DNA of 53,646 nt from Bacillus paramycoides (GCF_001884235.1 NZ_MAOI01000090.1:1-53646); one strand, 5' to 3'; shown: positions 16,653 through 26,149, counted from the first letter of the stretch. Notes: generated by a model from the sequence alone, not told the origin. Translations and numbers: made by a program.

Positions 16653-16669
16653 AGACCGACTGTCGGTCT
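16653..16669. promoter_or_regulatory. TetR operator 2, upstream of tetR
   Basis: AGACCGAC-T-GTCGGTCT is an 8-1-8 palindrome identical in core to the site at 15958-15976. It lies 20 bases before the tetR start, where it would block the promoter. Confidence 0.85.
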
Positions 16670-16843
16670 ACTCGAATTATATGCTTAGTTAGTAAAAAGT
16701 TTCCTCTTACAGTACATATACGACACCCTATTTTATATTTCCTTTATGAATTTTAAAATTTATTTTTAATACGGTGAATGAAATTTTAAAATTTACTCAT
16801 TAAAATCACCCTTGTACTTATATCGACTTCGTAATAAAAATAC

Positions 16844-16875
16844 AAAAAAGAGCCGCAATTTTTTGCGACTCTTTT
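16844..16875 (-). terminator. terminator of the DEAD-box helicase gene
   Basis: AAAAGAGCCGCAA pairs with TTGCGACTCTTTT with one mismatch; on the minus strand a T tract follows. It lies 15 bases behind the helicase stop codon. Confidence 0.75.
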
Positions 16876-16889
16876 AAAATTATAAATAT

Positions 16890-18254
16890 TTAACGGCCAC
16901 GTCTTTGCTGACCTTGCTTTGTACTACCTTTTTTATTACTTGGCTTATTAAATGATCGGTTATTTTCATTTCTAGAACTATTTCTTGAATCACTTCTTGA
17001 GCTATTTCTCGAATCACGTCTTGATTCACTTCTTGAACCTTCACGGCTATCTCTTTGACGATATTGACCTGATTTCTTTGGAGCCGGCTTTGGTACCGGT
17101 TTTCCATTTTCATCCACACGTTTTATCTTTGGTTGTTCGATTATTTCTCTTTGCAGTGGTGCACCAAGCGTTTTTTCAATTTCTTCTAAATATCTTTCAT
17201 CTTTCGCTGCAACGAACGTAATTGCAAGACCTGATCCACCAGCACGTCCTGTTCGGCCAATGCGGTGAATATAACTTTCTACATCTTCAGGGATATCAAA
17301 GTTAAATACATGCGTTACACCATCTACATCAAGTCCACGAGCTGCTACATCAGTCGCAATTAAGTACTGAATTTTAGCTTCGCGGAAACTCTTCATAACT
17401 CTTTCACGTTTCGCTTGAGGTATATCACCATGAAGTTCAGCACAATTATAACCTAGTCCTTTTAAATTATCATAAAGCTTACTTGCTCTAACCTTTGTAC
17501 GACAGAAAATAACTGCTAAAAATGGCTGATCACGATCCATAACAAAACGAAGTGCATCCGGCTTTGCACGATCTGTCGTCTCAATGACACGTTGTTCAAT
17601 TGTATCTACCGTTACTTCTTCACTTTGTACTTGAATCATTTGCGGCTCATCCATATAACGTTTCGCCAATTTTTTAATATCTTTTGGCATCGTTGCTGAG
17701 AATAACATCGTTTGTTTACTACCAGGTGTCTCATCTAAAATATCTTCAATATCATATAAGAAACCGAAATAAAGCATTTGATCTGCTTCATCTAGTACAA
17801 TCGTTGAAAGATTACTTAAATCAATTGTTTCACGTCGTATGTGATCTAATAATCTTCCTGGTGTCGCTACAACAATATGTGTATTACCTTTTAATTTTCT
17901 TAATTGTTGTGCTACATCTTGCCCGCCATAAATCGCTAGTACATTAATATCTTCTCTTTGAACAAGCATTTTTTTAATTTCAGCTGTAATTTGCAGTGCT
18001 AGCTCCCTTGTTGGTGCAACAATTAAAGCCTGAACATCACTAGACGCTGGATCGATTTTTTCTAAAATCGGTAACACGAATGCAAGTGTTTTACCTGTTC
18101 CAGTTTTTGCTTGACCAATTATATCTTTACCAGACAGTATTACCGGAATCGCTTTCTCTTGAATTGGTGTTGCTTCTGTAATTCCATTTTCACGTAATGT
18201 ATGATTAAAAGTTTCACTAATTCCTAATTCTAAAAAGTTTTTCAAATAGACCAC
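16890..18254 (-). CDS. DEAD-box ATP-dependent RNA helicase
   Basis: A 454-residue RNA helicase with the complete motif set: Q-motif ([10 protein letters not shown]), I AKTGTGKT, Ia [44 protein letters not shown] and [13 protein letters not shown]. The last 70 residues form an Arg/Ser/Asn-rich tail of [14 protein letters not shown] type, a flexible RNA-binding extension. It resembles the CshA/CshB/DeaD group that remodels structured RNA in ribosome assembly, mRNA decay and cold growth; which paralogue it is cannot be told. The start is a GTG at 18254 preceded by AAGGA. Confidence 0.92.
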   Translation of the reverse strand: MVYLKNFLELGISETFNHTLRENGITEATPIQEKAIPVILSGKDIIGQAKTGTGKTLAFVLPILEKIDPASSDVQALIVAPTRELALQITAEIKKMLVQREDINVLAIYGGQDVAQQLRKLKGNTHIVVATPGRLLDHIRRETIDLSNLSTIVLDEADQMLYFGFLYDIEDILDETPGSKQTMLFSATMPKDIKKLAKRYMDEPQMIQVQSEEVTVDTIEQRVIETTDRAKPDALRFVMDRDQPFLAVIFCRTKVRASKLYDNLKGLGYNCAELHGDIPQAKRERVMKSFREAKIQYLIATDVAARGLDVDGVTHVFNFDIPEDVESYIHRIGRTGRAGGSGLAITFVAAKDERYLEEIEKTLGAPLQREIIEQPKIKRVDENGKPVPKPAPKKSGQYRQRDSREGSRSESRRDSRNSSRSDSRNSSRNENNRSFNKPSNKKGSTKQGQQRRGR

Positions 18255-18327
18255 TTCTTTTCCTTATTTTTCACATTAGCTTTCATTGTACCATTTGTTT
18301 CGCTAAATATGAAAAATAAAAAAATTC

Positions 18328-18597
18328 TTATCTTCTTTTTTTATATTCATCGTGTACTAGATAGGCAAATTCCTTTTGTTTTTGCTCGGATTTAATTAAT
18401 TCTTCCATGTTAGCAGTAGATAAAATGTACTTCTTAATCTTTCTATTACTCTAAATTAAACTTGTATACTTCGTATCTTCATGTAGATTTCGAAACCACT
18501 CAAATTCGCTTAACTTCGCAATATGATGTTTTAATTTCATGTCATTTCTAGGATAAAATAAAACTATATCTGCTATCACATCAAAGAAAGAGCTCAT
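18328..18597 (-). pseudogene. small conserved-looking gene split by an in-frame stop
   Basis: The ATG at 18597 has AGGGGAGA upstream and opens a frame reading MSSFFDVIADIVLFYPRN and on to LHEDTKYTSLI, where a TAG (18451-18453) interrupts it. The same frame then continues for 40 codons (SNRKIKKYILSTAN, ELIKSEQKQKEFAYLV, DEYKKRR) to a TAA at 18328. Codon use and charge look alike on both sides, so an 89-residue protein was probably broken by a point mutation. No family is recognised. A truncated 48-residue product may still be made. Confidence 0.55.
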
Positions 18598-18693
18598 ATT
18601 CTCTCCCCTATAACTTTTTTTAAACATATAAGTTCCCATACATATATATTACAAATGTCCGGAAATATAGTTACAAGGTGATAAAAGTGAACA

Positions 18694-19386
18694 CTAATTT
18701 AATATGGTAAGTTTCCCTCCGTGATAGCAATAATAACTTTCCGCTTTAAGATCTTTAATCTTCTTTAAAGACTGTTCCGCTTTTTCTATATCTAAACAAA
18801 AGTTCGGATTCGCAATTACTAATTCTCGATTATCTTGAACAGCTGCGTCTCCCGTAATTACACAGTCCAAATTTGGGAAATATAATGAAATATGCCCCGA
18901 AGTATGTCCTGGCGTCGCCACTATTTGACATTCATGATTCAAAATCATTTGACCATCATATACCTTTTTATCAACAGAAATATGTCTTACATTTTTCAAC
19001 TGCTGTATAAACCATTCACCAAATTCTTTTTCTTCATTTGGCATACGTTCTAGCATTTCTTCAGCTTGAACCGATCGCTCGGATTTTATATTACCACTAA
19101 TATAGTTAGATTCAATTTCACTAGAAATAACATTAATTTGAGGATATTTCACTTTAAAGTCGTGTAAAGAGCCTATATGATCATCATCATAGTGAGTAAT
19201 TATTATATTTTTCAAGTTTTTCATCTCATACCCATGCTTTACTATTGCCTTTTCAATTAAAGGTAAAAAGTTTCTATAACCTGTATCTACTAAAGTTAAT
19301 TCATTGTTTAATATAATTAAGCTCGGATAAATACATTGTTTTTTTCCGTTAAATTCAAATTCAATTGGCAGTTCTATTATTTTCAT
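18694..19386 (-). CDS. metallo-beta-lactamase-fold hydrolase
   Basis: This 230-residue protein has the core metal-binding motif ITHYDDDHIGS (H65, D67, D69, H70). Aspartate replaces the second histidine of the classical HxHxDH, a variant common in Firmicute relatives such as YflN. VATPGHTSGHISLYF supplies the third histidine, ITGDAAVQ the bridging aspartate, and the C-terminal YYCYHGG the last histidine. No signal peptide, so cytosolic. A hydrolase of thioester, lactone or phosphodiester type is possible; the substrate is not evident. GGGGGAATAG precedes the ATG. Confidence 0.87.
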   Translation of the reverse strand: MKIIELPIEFEFNGKKQCIYPSLIILNNELTLVDTGYRNFLPLIEKAIVKHGYEMKNLKNIIITHYDDDHIGSLHDFKVKYPQINVISSEIESNYISGNIKSERSVQAEEMLERMPNEEKEFGEWFIQQLKNVRHISVDKKVYDGQMILNHECQIVATPGHTSGHISLYFPNLDCVITGDAAVQDNRELVIANPNFCLDIEKAEQSLKKIKDLKAESYYCYHGGKLTILN

Positions 19387-19646
19387 TACTATTCCCCCAC
19401 ACTAGCCAGTTTAAAATATTTAATAATGAATGCATCAATCACTTATAGTTATTATATATATACTATGTCACAAAACAAAGTGAATACTGTCATCTCATCT
19501 TTATTTAGTACACCTTTTATTTTTTTGAACAGGTAATTTCCTATTCTTATGGAAATATACAGTAAGAAAAACAATAAAATTGATTATTCCCTCACTTCTT
19601 TGTCAATCCTTTTAAAAATCTATGTTTTTGTAAAAGGAGTGTTTAT

Positions 19647-19976
19647 ATGGAGAAACAGACGCTGTGGAAAAAGTTCAAAAAAAGCTCGGCAAACCTCGGT
19701 AAATCCAGCGTATATGAAAGTATTATTTTATTCTACACAATGAAAAAGAAGGAGTTACCTACTAAAGCCAAACTCATAATATTAGCCGCTTTATCCTATT
19801 ACGTATTAACAATCGATTTCATTCCAGATATAGCTGCTATTATTGGCATTGGCTTATTAGATGATGTTTTAGCAATTGCTGTAGCTCATAAATATGTTAT
19901 GCGTCATGCGGATGCTGAAATTAGAGAGAAGAGTAAACTAAAAATGGAGTCATTATTTACTTCAGTACAGGCATAA
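19647..19976 (+). CDS. YkvA-family (DUF1232) small membrane-associated protein
   Basis: A 109-residue protein whose start at 19647 follows AAAAGGAG at the right distance. Residues 50-80 carry the family signature LSYYVLTIDFIPDIAAIIG followed by GLLDDVLAIAVA, a hairpin of hydrophobic helices with conserved D-x-I-P-D and L-D-D. Members are widespread in Bacillus and have no settled function. The N-terminus is basic, and the gene is alone on the plus strand between minus-strand neighbours. Confidence 0.85.
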   Translation: MEKQTLWKKFKKSSANLGKSSVYESIILFYTMKKKELPTKAKLIILAALSYYVLTIDFIPDIAAIIGIGLLDDVLAIAVAHKYVMRHADAEIREKSKLKMESLFTSVQA

Positions 19977-19983
19977 TAAAAAG

Positions 19984-20013
19984 GAGCTAAGATGTTTTCT
20001 CTTAGCTCTTCTT
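19984..20013. terminator. terminator between ykvA-like gene and tdcB
   Basis: GAGCTAAGA and TCTTAGCTC form a 9-bp stem with a 7-base loop, followed by TTCTTTC; it lies between two convergent genes and can serve both. Confidence 0.7.
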
Positions 20014-20038
20014 TCATATTGCTAATTTATTTAAAATA

Positions 20039-21040
20039 TCATTTTACTTCATTAGCTACAAAAAAGTGCTCACATACACTCGATATGCGCTGTAAGTCTA
20101 CATTCCCACCAGATATAACCGCTACTACTTTTTTCCCTTTAATATATTGATCAACTTTACCTGCAAGCAGAGCAGCGGTAGCTAAAGCACCTGCTCCTTC
20201 TACGACAGCTTTCCCTCGTTGTAATAAGTCTTTCATCGCTACTTCCAACTCTTCTTCTGATACTGTTACAATATCATTTACTAATTCTTTTACAACTTCA
20301 AATGTTAAATCCCCTGGTATTTTAACTGCACAACCATCTGCTATAGTAGGTGCATCGTAATGTTCCACAATTTCTCCAACATCATAAGAAGCTTTCATTC
20401 CATGCACATTTTCCGCTTGTACACCAATAATATTAATTGATGGATTAAAAGATTTTAATGCAACTGCAATACCAGAAATAATCCCTCCTCCGCCAATAGG
20501 AACTATTACAGTATCAACATCCCACATATCATCAAGGATATCTAAACCAATTGTACCTTGACCAGCCATTACCTCTACATCGTCATATGGATGTAAGTAT
20601 GTTTCTCCCGTTTCTCTTATAATTTCCTCACATTTTGCCTTTGCATCATCAAAAGTTTCACCATATAAAACAACTTCTGATCCATATCCTCGAGTAGCCT
20701 CAACTTTCGCTTGAGGTGCAGAAACTGGCATCACAATTTTACTCTTAATACCAAGTAAATGAGCAGATAAAGCAATCCCTTGTGCATGATTACCTGCCGA
20801 ACATGCAATAATTCCTCTCTCTTTTTCTTGATCTGTAATCTGCGACATTTTATTAAATGCACCTCGGAATTTAAAAGAACCCGTTAATTGCATATTCTCT
20901 AATTTCAAGTAAATTTCTCCACCCGTTTTACTAGTCAAATAAAATGATTTAACTAATGGTGTTTTACGAGCATTTCTATCCAAAATTTTTTGAGCCTTTT
21001 TAATATCCTCTATATGTAATGGTAGTTTTCTAGTTATCAT
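20039..21040 (-). CDS. tdcB: threonine ammonia-lyase (catabolic, TdcB type)
   Basis: A 333-residue PLP enzyme converting threonine (and serine) to 2-oxobutyrate (pyruvate) and ammonia. GSFKFRGA holds the PLP lysine K57, SAGNHAQG binds the substrate carboxylate, PIGGGGIISG is the phosphate-binding glycine loop, and VISGGNVD closes the site. The C-terminal ACT regulatory domain of biosynthetic IlvA is absent, and length equals catabolic TdcB, so isoleucine feedback is not expected. AGAAGGGGTG precedes the ATG. It is transcribed alone; no transporter or kinase of the tdc pathway is nearby. Confidence 0.92.
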   Translation of the reverse strand: MITRKLPLHIEDIKKAQKILDRNARKTPLVKSFYLTSKTGGEIYLKLENMQLTGSFKFRGAFNKMSQITDQEKERGIIACSAGNHAQGIALSAHLLGIKSKIVMPVSAPQAKVEATRGYGSEVVLYGETFDDAKAKCEEIIRETGETYLHPYDDVEVMAGQGTIGLDILDDMWDVDTVIVPIGGGGIISGIAVALKSFNPSINIIGVQAENVHGMKASYDVGEIVEHYDAPTIADGCAVKIPGDLTFEVVKELVNDIVTVSEEELEVAMKDLLQRGKAVVEGAGALATAALLAGKVDQYIKGKKVVAVISGGNVDLQRISSVCEHFFVANEVK

Positions 21041-21156
21041 ACTAACACCCCTTCTAATTGTTTATAATCTAATCCTAGTCTCCTACGTTTTATTAAGTAA
21101 TAACTCCTTTATACGCAACCAACTATGTTATGAAACATTCATTATATATGCACGCC

Positions 21157-22725
21157 CTACTTTAATACGCACATCTGCAAACAATTCAACATCCTCTTCA
21201 TATCACGTTCTTTATAGTGATTAAGGCATGCTATTTGAATCCAGTTATTATTTTGTAAATATGCTGATTCATAATGGATAATATATCCTTGTAATGCTAA
21301 TGCATCGCCTACTGCTTTAGAAGACTGCCCTTCGTTTAATTGAACAGTAAGAATAATTGACGCGGCATGTTCTTTAGGTGAAACAAGCTTTAAACCCATA
21401 GTAGTAATAGCTTGTTCAATATAAGCATACGTCTCTTTTATTTTTACAAATGTCTTTTCATCTTCAAATCTCTTCAATGCTTCTTGCAATGCATAAATTA
21501 AATTCCATGAATGGGAGTATGGAATGCTATCATTTATTTCATACATACCAATGTCCATATACGCGGGTATTGCTTCATTTTTCTCTATAATGTGATTATG
21601 AAAAACGAAAGATAATCCTGTAAATGATTTAATCGCTTTTCCGCTTACACCACTTGCAAAATATACATCTTTCAAATCTATTGGTATTGCCCCAATTGAG
21701 CTTATACAATCTACACATAGTTTCATTTGATACTTTTTACAAAGAGTATTTAGTTCTTCTAAATTATTTAACATTCCAGTTGATGTTTCATGGTGAACAA
21801 ACCAAAGCCATTCATAATTTCCAGTTATCATTATTTTTTCTAATTCGGTATAAATAAACGGCTCTCCCATTTCTTTTTTATACGTATCAAAATTTAAATG
21901 TACACGTTTTGCCTGGCCAATTAATCTATTACCAAACTCCCCATTCGCTAAAACTATCCCTTTGCCTTTTAAAGAACGTAACTGTAAAGCAATGGCATCA
22001 TTCGCTAACGTCCCCGTTCCTAACATGAGTTGTACACGTTTTACTTTCGTCATTTGAAGTAATCGTTTTTTTACATTTTCCATCGTTACTTGAAACGACT
22101 TAGAACGATGGGAAATAGGCTTAGTAGAAAATGCCTTTTGAACATTCTCTTCAATGTCTACTGGGCCAGGTAAATACGTATATTCTTTCTTCATAATACT
22201 TCCAGTACTCGACTCTTCAAACATAGCAGGTGTAACATACATTGGCTGGAAAGCTGCTTCTTCTGTTCCAACTAATGTATGGAAAGGTTTGAATCCCATT
22301 TGCTTATATAATGCAAGTTCACGTGTTGTTGCTGAAATGAGTGCTAATTCATATCCATTTAGAAGCAAATAACGATGTAAAAAGCGAATTAAGCCTAACA
22401 GCGCTCTTCCATTTCGATATTCACGTTCTACTGAGAGTAAACGAATTTCATATACTTTTTCTCCATGCTCTTGCAAATAAAAATCTAAATTTGAAATTTT
22501 ATAATCTAACGAAAATGGTCGTTTTCCCCGCACCGCGACCATACCTACTAACTTATTCCCATCTAAACAAATTAAATATGTATTTTCTTCATGAAATCGA
22601 TCTATACGAAAACGTTCTTTTGTTTCTTCATGTTGCGGAATCTCTTCTACAAATGTTTTATAATTCAATTTATGTATACTTTCAAATTCCCAAGCTTGAT
22701 CAGCAACCTTATAAATTAACCCCAT
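21157..22725 (-). CDS. fusion of GNAT-like acyltransferase and class V aminotransferase
   Basis: The 522-residue product has two domains. Residues 1-170 form a GNAT-like acyltransferase: TYLICLDGNKLVGMVAVRG, then VYEIRLLSVEREYRNGRALLGLI, resembling N-acyl amino acid / autoinducer synthase folds. Residues 180-520 form a class V PLP enzyme of the serine-glyoxylate/AEP transaminase type: PGPVDI, PISHRSKSF, GTGTLAND, HHETSTG, the PLP-ring D339 in CVDCISSIG and the likely PLP lysine K363 in SGKAIKSFTG. AAGGAGATAGG precedes the ATG. It follows a PlsY paralogue on the same strand 88 bases away. A product made by acylating and transaminating a small metabolite is plausible but unproven. Confidence 0.8.
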   Translation of the reverse strand: MGLIYKVADQAWEFESIHKLNYKTFVEEIPQHEETKERFRIDRFHEENTYLICLDGNKLVGMVAVRGKRPFSLDYKISNLDFYLQEHGEKVYEIRLLSVEREYRNGRALLGLIRFLHRYLLLNGYELALISATTRELALYKQMGFKPFHTLVGTEEAAFQPMYVTPAMFEESSTGSIMKKEYTYLPGPVDIEENVQKAFSTKPISHRSKSFQVTMENVKKRLLQMTKVKRVQLMLGTGTLANDAIALQLRSLKGKGIVLANGEFGNRLIGQAKRVHLNFDTYKKEMGEPFIYTELEKIMITGNYEWLWFVHHETSTGMLNNLEELNTLCKKYQMKLCVDCISSIGAIPIDLKDVYFASGVSGKAIKSFTGLSFVFHNHIIEKNEAIPAYMDIGMYEINDSIPYSHSWNLIYALQEALKRFEDEKTFVKIKETYAYIEQAITTMGLKLVSPKEHAASIILTVQLNEGQSSKAVGDALALQGYIIHYESAYLQNNNWIQIACLNHYKERDMKRMLNCLQMCVLK

Positions 22726-22778
22726 GTCCTATCTCCTTTATCTCTATTTATCCCTCACTATCTAAATCATAAAAATCA

Positions 22779-22813
22779 TAAGTGGAGATTCCCCCACTTA
22801 TTAAAGGTTCACT
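22779..22813 (-). repeat. dispersed hairpin repeat, divergent copy
   Basis: On the minus strand the sequence reads GTGAACCTTTAATAAGTGGGGG, split as GTGAACCTTTAAT and AGTGGGGG, followed by the complementary CCACTTAT. This matches the start of the copy at 47826 and, more weakly, that at 3961. The stem AAGTGG/CCACTT sits between the PlsY-like and fusion-protein genes and may act as an attenuator. Confidence 0.55.
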
Positions 22814-23374
22814 TTATTCTCGATTTACATATAAAATAAGTACAATAATAAGTGCACTTAAAATAGTCGTAACAATAGAGTAAGAATAAAAAATCATGCA
22901 AAGTGGTAAACAAGCGATTGTAATTAACCCCGGCTTCGTAAATCCTTTGAATATTAAATAAAATATAATAAAAATACCCAAGAGGGTAAGCGCTATCAAA
23001 TAATCAAATGCGATTAATCCTCCAATAAATGTTGAAATGCCTTTTCCACCCTTGCCTTTAAACAAAATTGGGTAAATATGTCCGATTATAACGGCCAATA
23101 ATGTTAACATTATGAATGTAGAATCTTCAAAAAGATATTTTGCAATATAAACTACTATTGCACCTTTGATTGCATCACCTAAAAATGTAGTGACGAAATA
23201 CCACTTTCCATATACTCGCCCCATATTTCTTGCGCCCGGATTTCCACTTCCTTCTTCACGAATATCAACGTTATGTCTCCATTTTGTTAATATATAAGCG
23301 GTCAATATGTTTCCAAATAAATAAGAAGCCACTACATACAAAAACTGCATGCTATTAATCATGTAATCATTCAC
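22814..23374 (-). CDS. plsY: PlsY-family glycerol-3-phosphate acyltransferase (paralogue)
   Basis: A 186-residue membrane enzyme with about five hydrophobic segments. The three PlsY motifs are visible: REEGSGNPGARNMGR (catalytic loop with S and R), GHIYPILFKGKGGKGIST (glycine-rich loop) and the later KGFTKPG segment. PlsY transfers acyl groups from acyl phosphate to glycerol-3-phosphate, the first step of phospholipid synthesis. B. cereus group genomes have several plsY copies; this one lies next to an acyltransferase-aminotransferase fusion rather than with topoisomerase genes, so it is likely an accessory copy. The start is uncertain: a GTG at 23374 or an ATG four codons later, both with weak ribosome sites. 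Confidence 0.87.
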   Translation of the reverse strand: MNDYMINSMQFLYVVASYLFGNILTAYILTKWRHNVDIREEGSGNPGARNMGRVYGKWYFVTTFLGDAIKGAIVVYIAKYLFEDSTFIMLTLLAVIIGHIYPILFKGKGGKGISTFIGGLIAFDYLIALTLLGIFIIFYLIFKGFTKPGLITIACLPLCMIFYSYSIVTTILSALIIVLILYVNRE

Positions 23375-23500
23375 TTTCTTTATGGGAATACATATAAAGT
23401 ATTCAATTGCTACGTATATTGTACTTTTCTTACTCTACATCCCTTTATATATTTTAACATCACATTTTTACAAATCATACAAAAATTCTCATTTAACCAT

Positions 23501-24400
23501 TTACAACGCAAAATATTTATCCTTCAATAAATAGTATGTTCCTTTCGCTGCCATTTCTGATTGAGATACAAATGTAACTTCTCCAATACTTTCCTCACAG
23601 CACTTCTTAAATGTAGCATATACTTCAGGAACTAAACGTAATATGCTACCACTTACTGCAATTGAAGCAGGTAAATCAAATTGCATCTTATTATAAACAT
23701 CTACCGTAATTCTCGCTAATTCCTTACCAGCTTGCATTATAATTTCATGTGCGTTATCATTCCCATTTCTCGCTTCCTCAATAATTAATGGTGTGATTGC
23801 TGCAACCTTATCTTTTGAAGAAGTATATACTAGACTTTTTATATGCGATGGTGTTAAAAGTTGAAACTGATTTTGAATGTTCAAGCTTAATGAACAAAGT
23901 CTAACTCCTTGATCAAATTGTAATGCCATTTTCTTTAAAGCTTGTAATGCAATCCAATATCCACTTCCCTCATCTCCTAAAATATGTCCCCATCCACCGC
24001 TATATTCGTACACTTCGCCTTTCTTTCCTATACAAATTGCACCTGTACCACCTATAGTTAAAATTCCATCCTTACCTTTTAAGGCAGCTGCATGTGCAAT
24101 CATTGCGTCATTAAAAACTTCAACTTTTATTCCATACTTCTTTATTAATCGTAATGTTAATTCATTTGCATTTACTCCACTTATACCCGCTAATCCTAAG
24201 CAAATACAAACGCAGTGTCCATTCACTACATTTTTCTGGCATTGATCAATCGCCTCCATAATATGCAGAAATGCTTCTTCATAATCTATTAATATATTTC
24301 CAAACCCACACGTACCTCTTGCAAACTCGTTTCCGTCTCGATCAAATGCAATTGCCTCTGTCTTCGTTCCCCCACCGTCTACTCCAATCATATACTTCAT
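23501..24400 (-). CDS. BadF/BadG-family sugar kinase (N-acetylglucosamine kinase-like)
   Basis: This 299-residue ASKHA-fold kinase reads IGVDGGGTKTEAIAFDRDG at the N-terminus (phosphate 1 loop), CLGLAGISG, VFNDAMIAHAAALKGKDGI (with the catalytic D), TIGGTGAICIG (phosphate 2) and GDEGSGYWIALQAL, the hallmark of the GlcNAc kinase branch. It stands at the end of a PTS EIIB-EIIC cluster on the same strand. If the PTS imports a phosphorylated amino-sugar disaccharide, the non-phosphorylated half released after hydrolysis would need such a kinase. That link is an inference from position. Confidence 0.85.
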   Translation of the reverse strand: MKYMIGVDGGGTKTEAIAFDRDGNEFARGTCGFGNILIDYEEAFLHIMEAIDQCQKNVVNGHCVCICLGLAGISGVNANELTLRLIKKYGIKVEVFNDAMIAHAAALKGKDGILTIGGTGAICIGKKGEVYEYSGGWGHILGDEGSGYWIALQALKKMALQFDQGVRLCSLSLNIQNQFQLLTPSHIKSLVYTSSKDKVAAITPLIIEEARNGNDNAHEIIMQAGKELARITVDVYNKMQFDLPASIAVSGSILRLVPEVYATFKKCCEESIGEVTFVSQSEMAAKGTYYLLKDKYFAL

Positions 24401-24519
24401 ATGTTCGCCTCATTTTCCTCTTCGTATTGGAGGGAATGTTATATTCCCTAAAATCACAGATTCCTTAGCACCTGTTGCGCTCGATACATTACTCGAATTA
24501 CGATGATACGTTTCGTTTG

Positions 24520-24786
24520 CTAAAAAACAATCATATAAGTAAACAACGTACATCCTACTGAAAACAATATAAATCTAAAAAACAACTGAGCTTTCGATAC
24601 AAATGTTCCATCAATGAAAGAAACAACTATCGTAAGCAAAACACTTGTCGCAATGCTTGTAATCAACCATATACTATGCATTTGTGATAGATTTAGCATT
24701 CTTAATAAAGGCACAAAAATTAAATTCGAACAAATCACCCCAAATAGTAGTAAAAATACTCCTTTATAACTAAATTTTATATGCAT
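24520..24786 (-). CDS. 88-aa membrane protein
   Basis: Three hydrophobic segments (about 8-28, 36-58, 66-86) cover nearly the whole protein: [36 protein letters not shown] and [28 protein letters not shown] precedes the ATG. It lies between the PTS EIIC gene and the sugar kinase gene on the same strand, with 80 and 120 bases of spacing and a palindrome at 24821-24845 on its upstream side. No family is recognised. It may be a small accessory subunit or simply a neighbour. Confidence 0.65.
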   Translation of the reverse strand: MHIKFSYKGVFLLLFGVICSNLIFVPLLRMLNLSQMHSIWLITSIATSVLLTIVVSFIDGTFVSKAQLFFRFILFSVGCTLFTYMIVF

Positions 24787-24820
24787 TCCTTTTCACCTTC
24801 TCTCAATTCTATATGAAAGA

Positions 24821-24845
24821 AGTGATAGACAAATTGTCTATCACT
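24821..24845 (-). terminator. perfect palindrome between EIIC and the 88-aa gene
   Basis: AGTGATAGACAA-A-TTGTCTATCACT is a 12-1-12 palindrome followed on the minus strand by TCTTTCAT. It is either a weak terminator that lowers expression of the downstream kinase or an operator. Confidence 0.6.
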
Positions 24846-24865
24846 AATAATTTACTGTATATGCG

Positions 24866-26149
24866 TTATGCATTCACAGATTCTTCATCACCATTGTTCT
24901 CAATTTCAAGCATGTTTTTGTCATACATTTTAAAGAATGGAAGATAAATAAGAAATGAAATTGTTATGTTTATAAATACGAGTACAATCGCTCGCCAATC
25001 CCCACCTGTTGCTAAATACGCACCAATTGGAGCGGGTAATGTCCACGGAGGCATTATATGTGTCGGTGTAACAAATCCCATCACAGTTGCTGAGTATGCA
25101 ACAGTTGCTGTTACTAGTGGTGTAATGATAAATGGGATAATTAAAATGGGATTTAGTACAATCGGCAATCCGAAAATAACAGGTTCATTAATATTAAAAA
25201 TACCAGGTACAATACAAGTTCTTGATAATGCTTTCGAATATTTTGATCGACCAAATACAATCATAGCTAATACAAGCCCTAACGTTGCACCAGAACCACC
25301 AATCCATATAAACCATTGATATAATGGTTCTGGTGCAATGAATGGTAACTGATCTGCCCCGTTAGCAACTGCTTCACCATTTTTCCCTAAGTATACTTCC
25401 CATAATGGACGGGCAACAGTGCCAACAACCGACACACCATGTATACCGAACGACCAAAAGAATGTAATTAAAAATACTGGAATGATTACACCGAAGTAAC
25501 TATCACCAGCTTTTACTAACGGTGCCGCTAATTTATCAACAACATGATGTAAATCAATACTAAAAACGACAGTAACTAGACTCATAATAATAATAACGAA
25601 CGCAGCAGGTATAAGTGCTTCAAAAGAACGTGATACAGACGGCGGTACTTGTTCTGGCATTTTAATCATTACATTTCTCTTCTTACAAAACCTTAAAATC
25701 TCTACAGATAAAATAGATACGATCATCGTAACGAATAATCCATGTCCTCCGAGATTTGTCATCGGAAGCATAAATCCTTTTTTATCGATTAATTCAGGCG
25801 TTAATGTTAAAAGAAGTGAACATACTGCAAGCTGTGCTCCTGATAAAGCATCTAACTTATAACTTTTCGCTAAATTGTATCCTATACCAAATGCTATATA
25901 TAATGACATAATAAACATAGTAAGACGATATGGTATTAAAATGCTCGCCTGATGTTTCGCTGCCCAAAGCGAAATGAAACTATCTTTCGGAAGTGGCGGA
26001 AATGCTACAATTAAAAAGAAGCTCCCTACGATAATAAATGGTAACGCCGAAATTACCCCATCACGAATTGCCTGTAAATGCCTTTGCTCGGACAGCCTTG
26101 CCATTGGTCCAGATAAGTTATTCTCAAGAAATGAGACAAACTTATTCAT
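24866..26149 (-). CDS. celB: PTS lactose/cellobiose-type EIIC permease
   Basis: A 427-residue membrane permease with about ten helices. VSFLENNLSGPMARLSEQRHL at the N-terminus, FWSFGIHGVSVVG, and FNINEPVIFGLPIVLNPILIIPF are the family landmarks of cellobiose/chitobiose EIIC; the glutamate in NINEPV is the sugar-binding residue. AGGAGGTAG precedes the ATG. The EIIB gene ends 11 bases upstream, so the pair forms one transcript. No EIIA gene is present, so a shared EIIA elsewhere must be used. The sugar could be cellobiose, chitobiose or another beta-linked disaccharide; the nearby GlcNAc-kinase-like gene favours an amino sugar. Confidence 0.9.
   Translation of the reverse strand: MNKFVSFLENNLSGPMARLSEQRHLQAIRDGVISALPFIIVGSFFLIVAFPPLPKDSFISLWAAKHQASILIPYRLTMFIMSLYIAFGIGYNLAKSYKLDALSGAQLAVCSLLLTLTPELIDKKGFMLPMTNLGGHGLFVTMIVSILSVEILRFCKKRNVMIKMPEQVPPSVSRSFEALIPAAFVIIIMSLVTVVFSIDLHHVVDKLAAPLVKAGDSYFGVIIPVFLITFFWSFGIHGVSVVGTVARPLWEVYLGKNGEAVANGADQLPFIAPEPLYQWFIWIGGSGATLGLVLAMIVFGRSKYSKALSRTCIVPGIFNINEPVIFGLPIVLNPILIIPFIITPLVTATVAYSATVMGFVTPTHIMPPWTLPAPIGAYLATGGDWRAIVLVFINITISFLIYLPFFKMYDKNMLEIENNGDEESVNA

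Noticed and set aside
16880-17119. 79-codon minus-strand frame over the helicase tail
   Set aside because: Low-complexity shadow of the Arg/Ser-rich C-terminus of the DEAD-box helicase.
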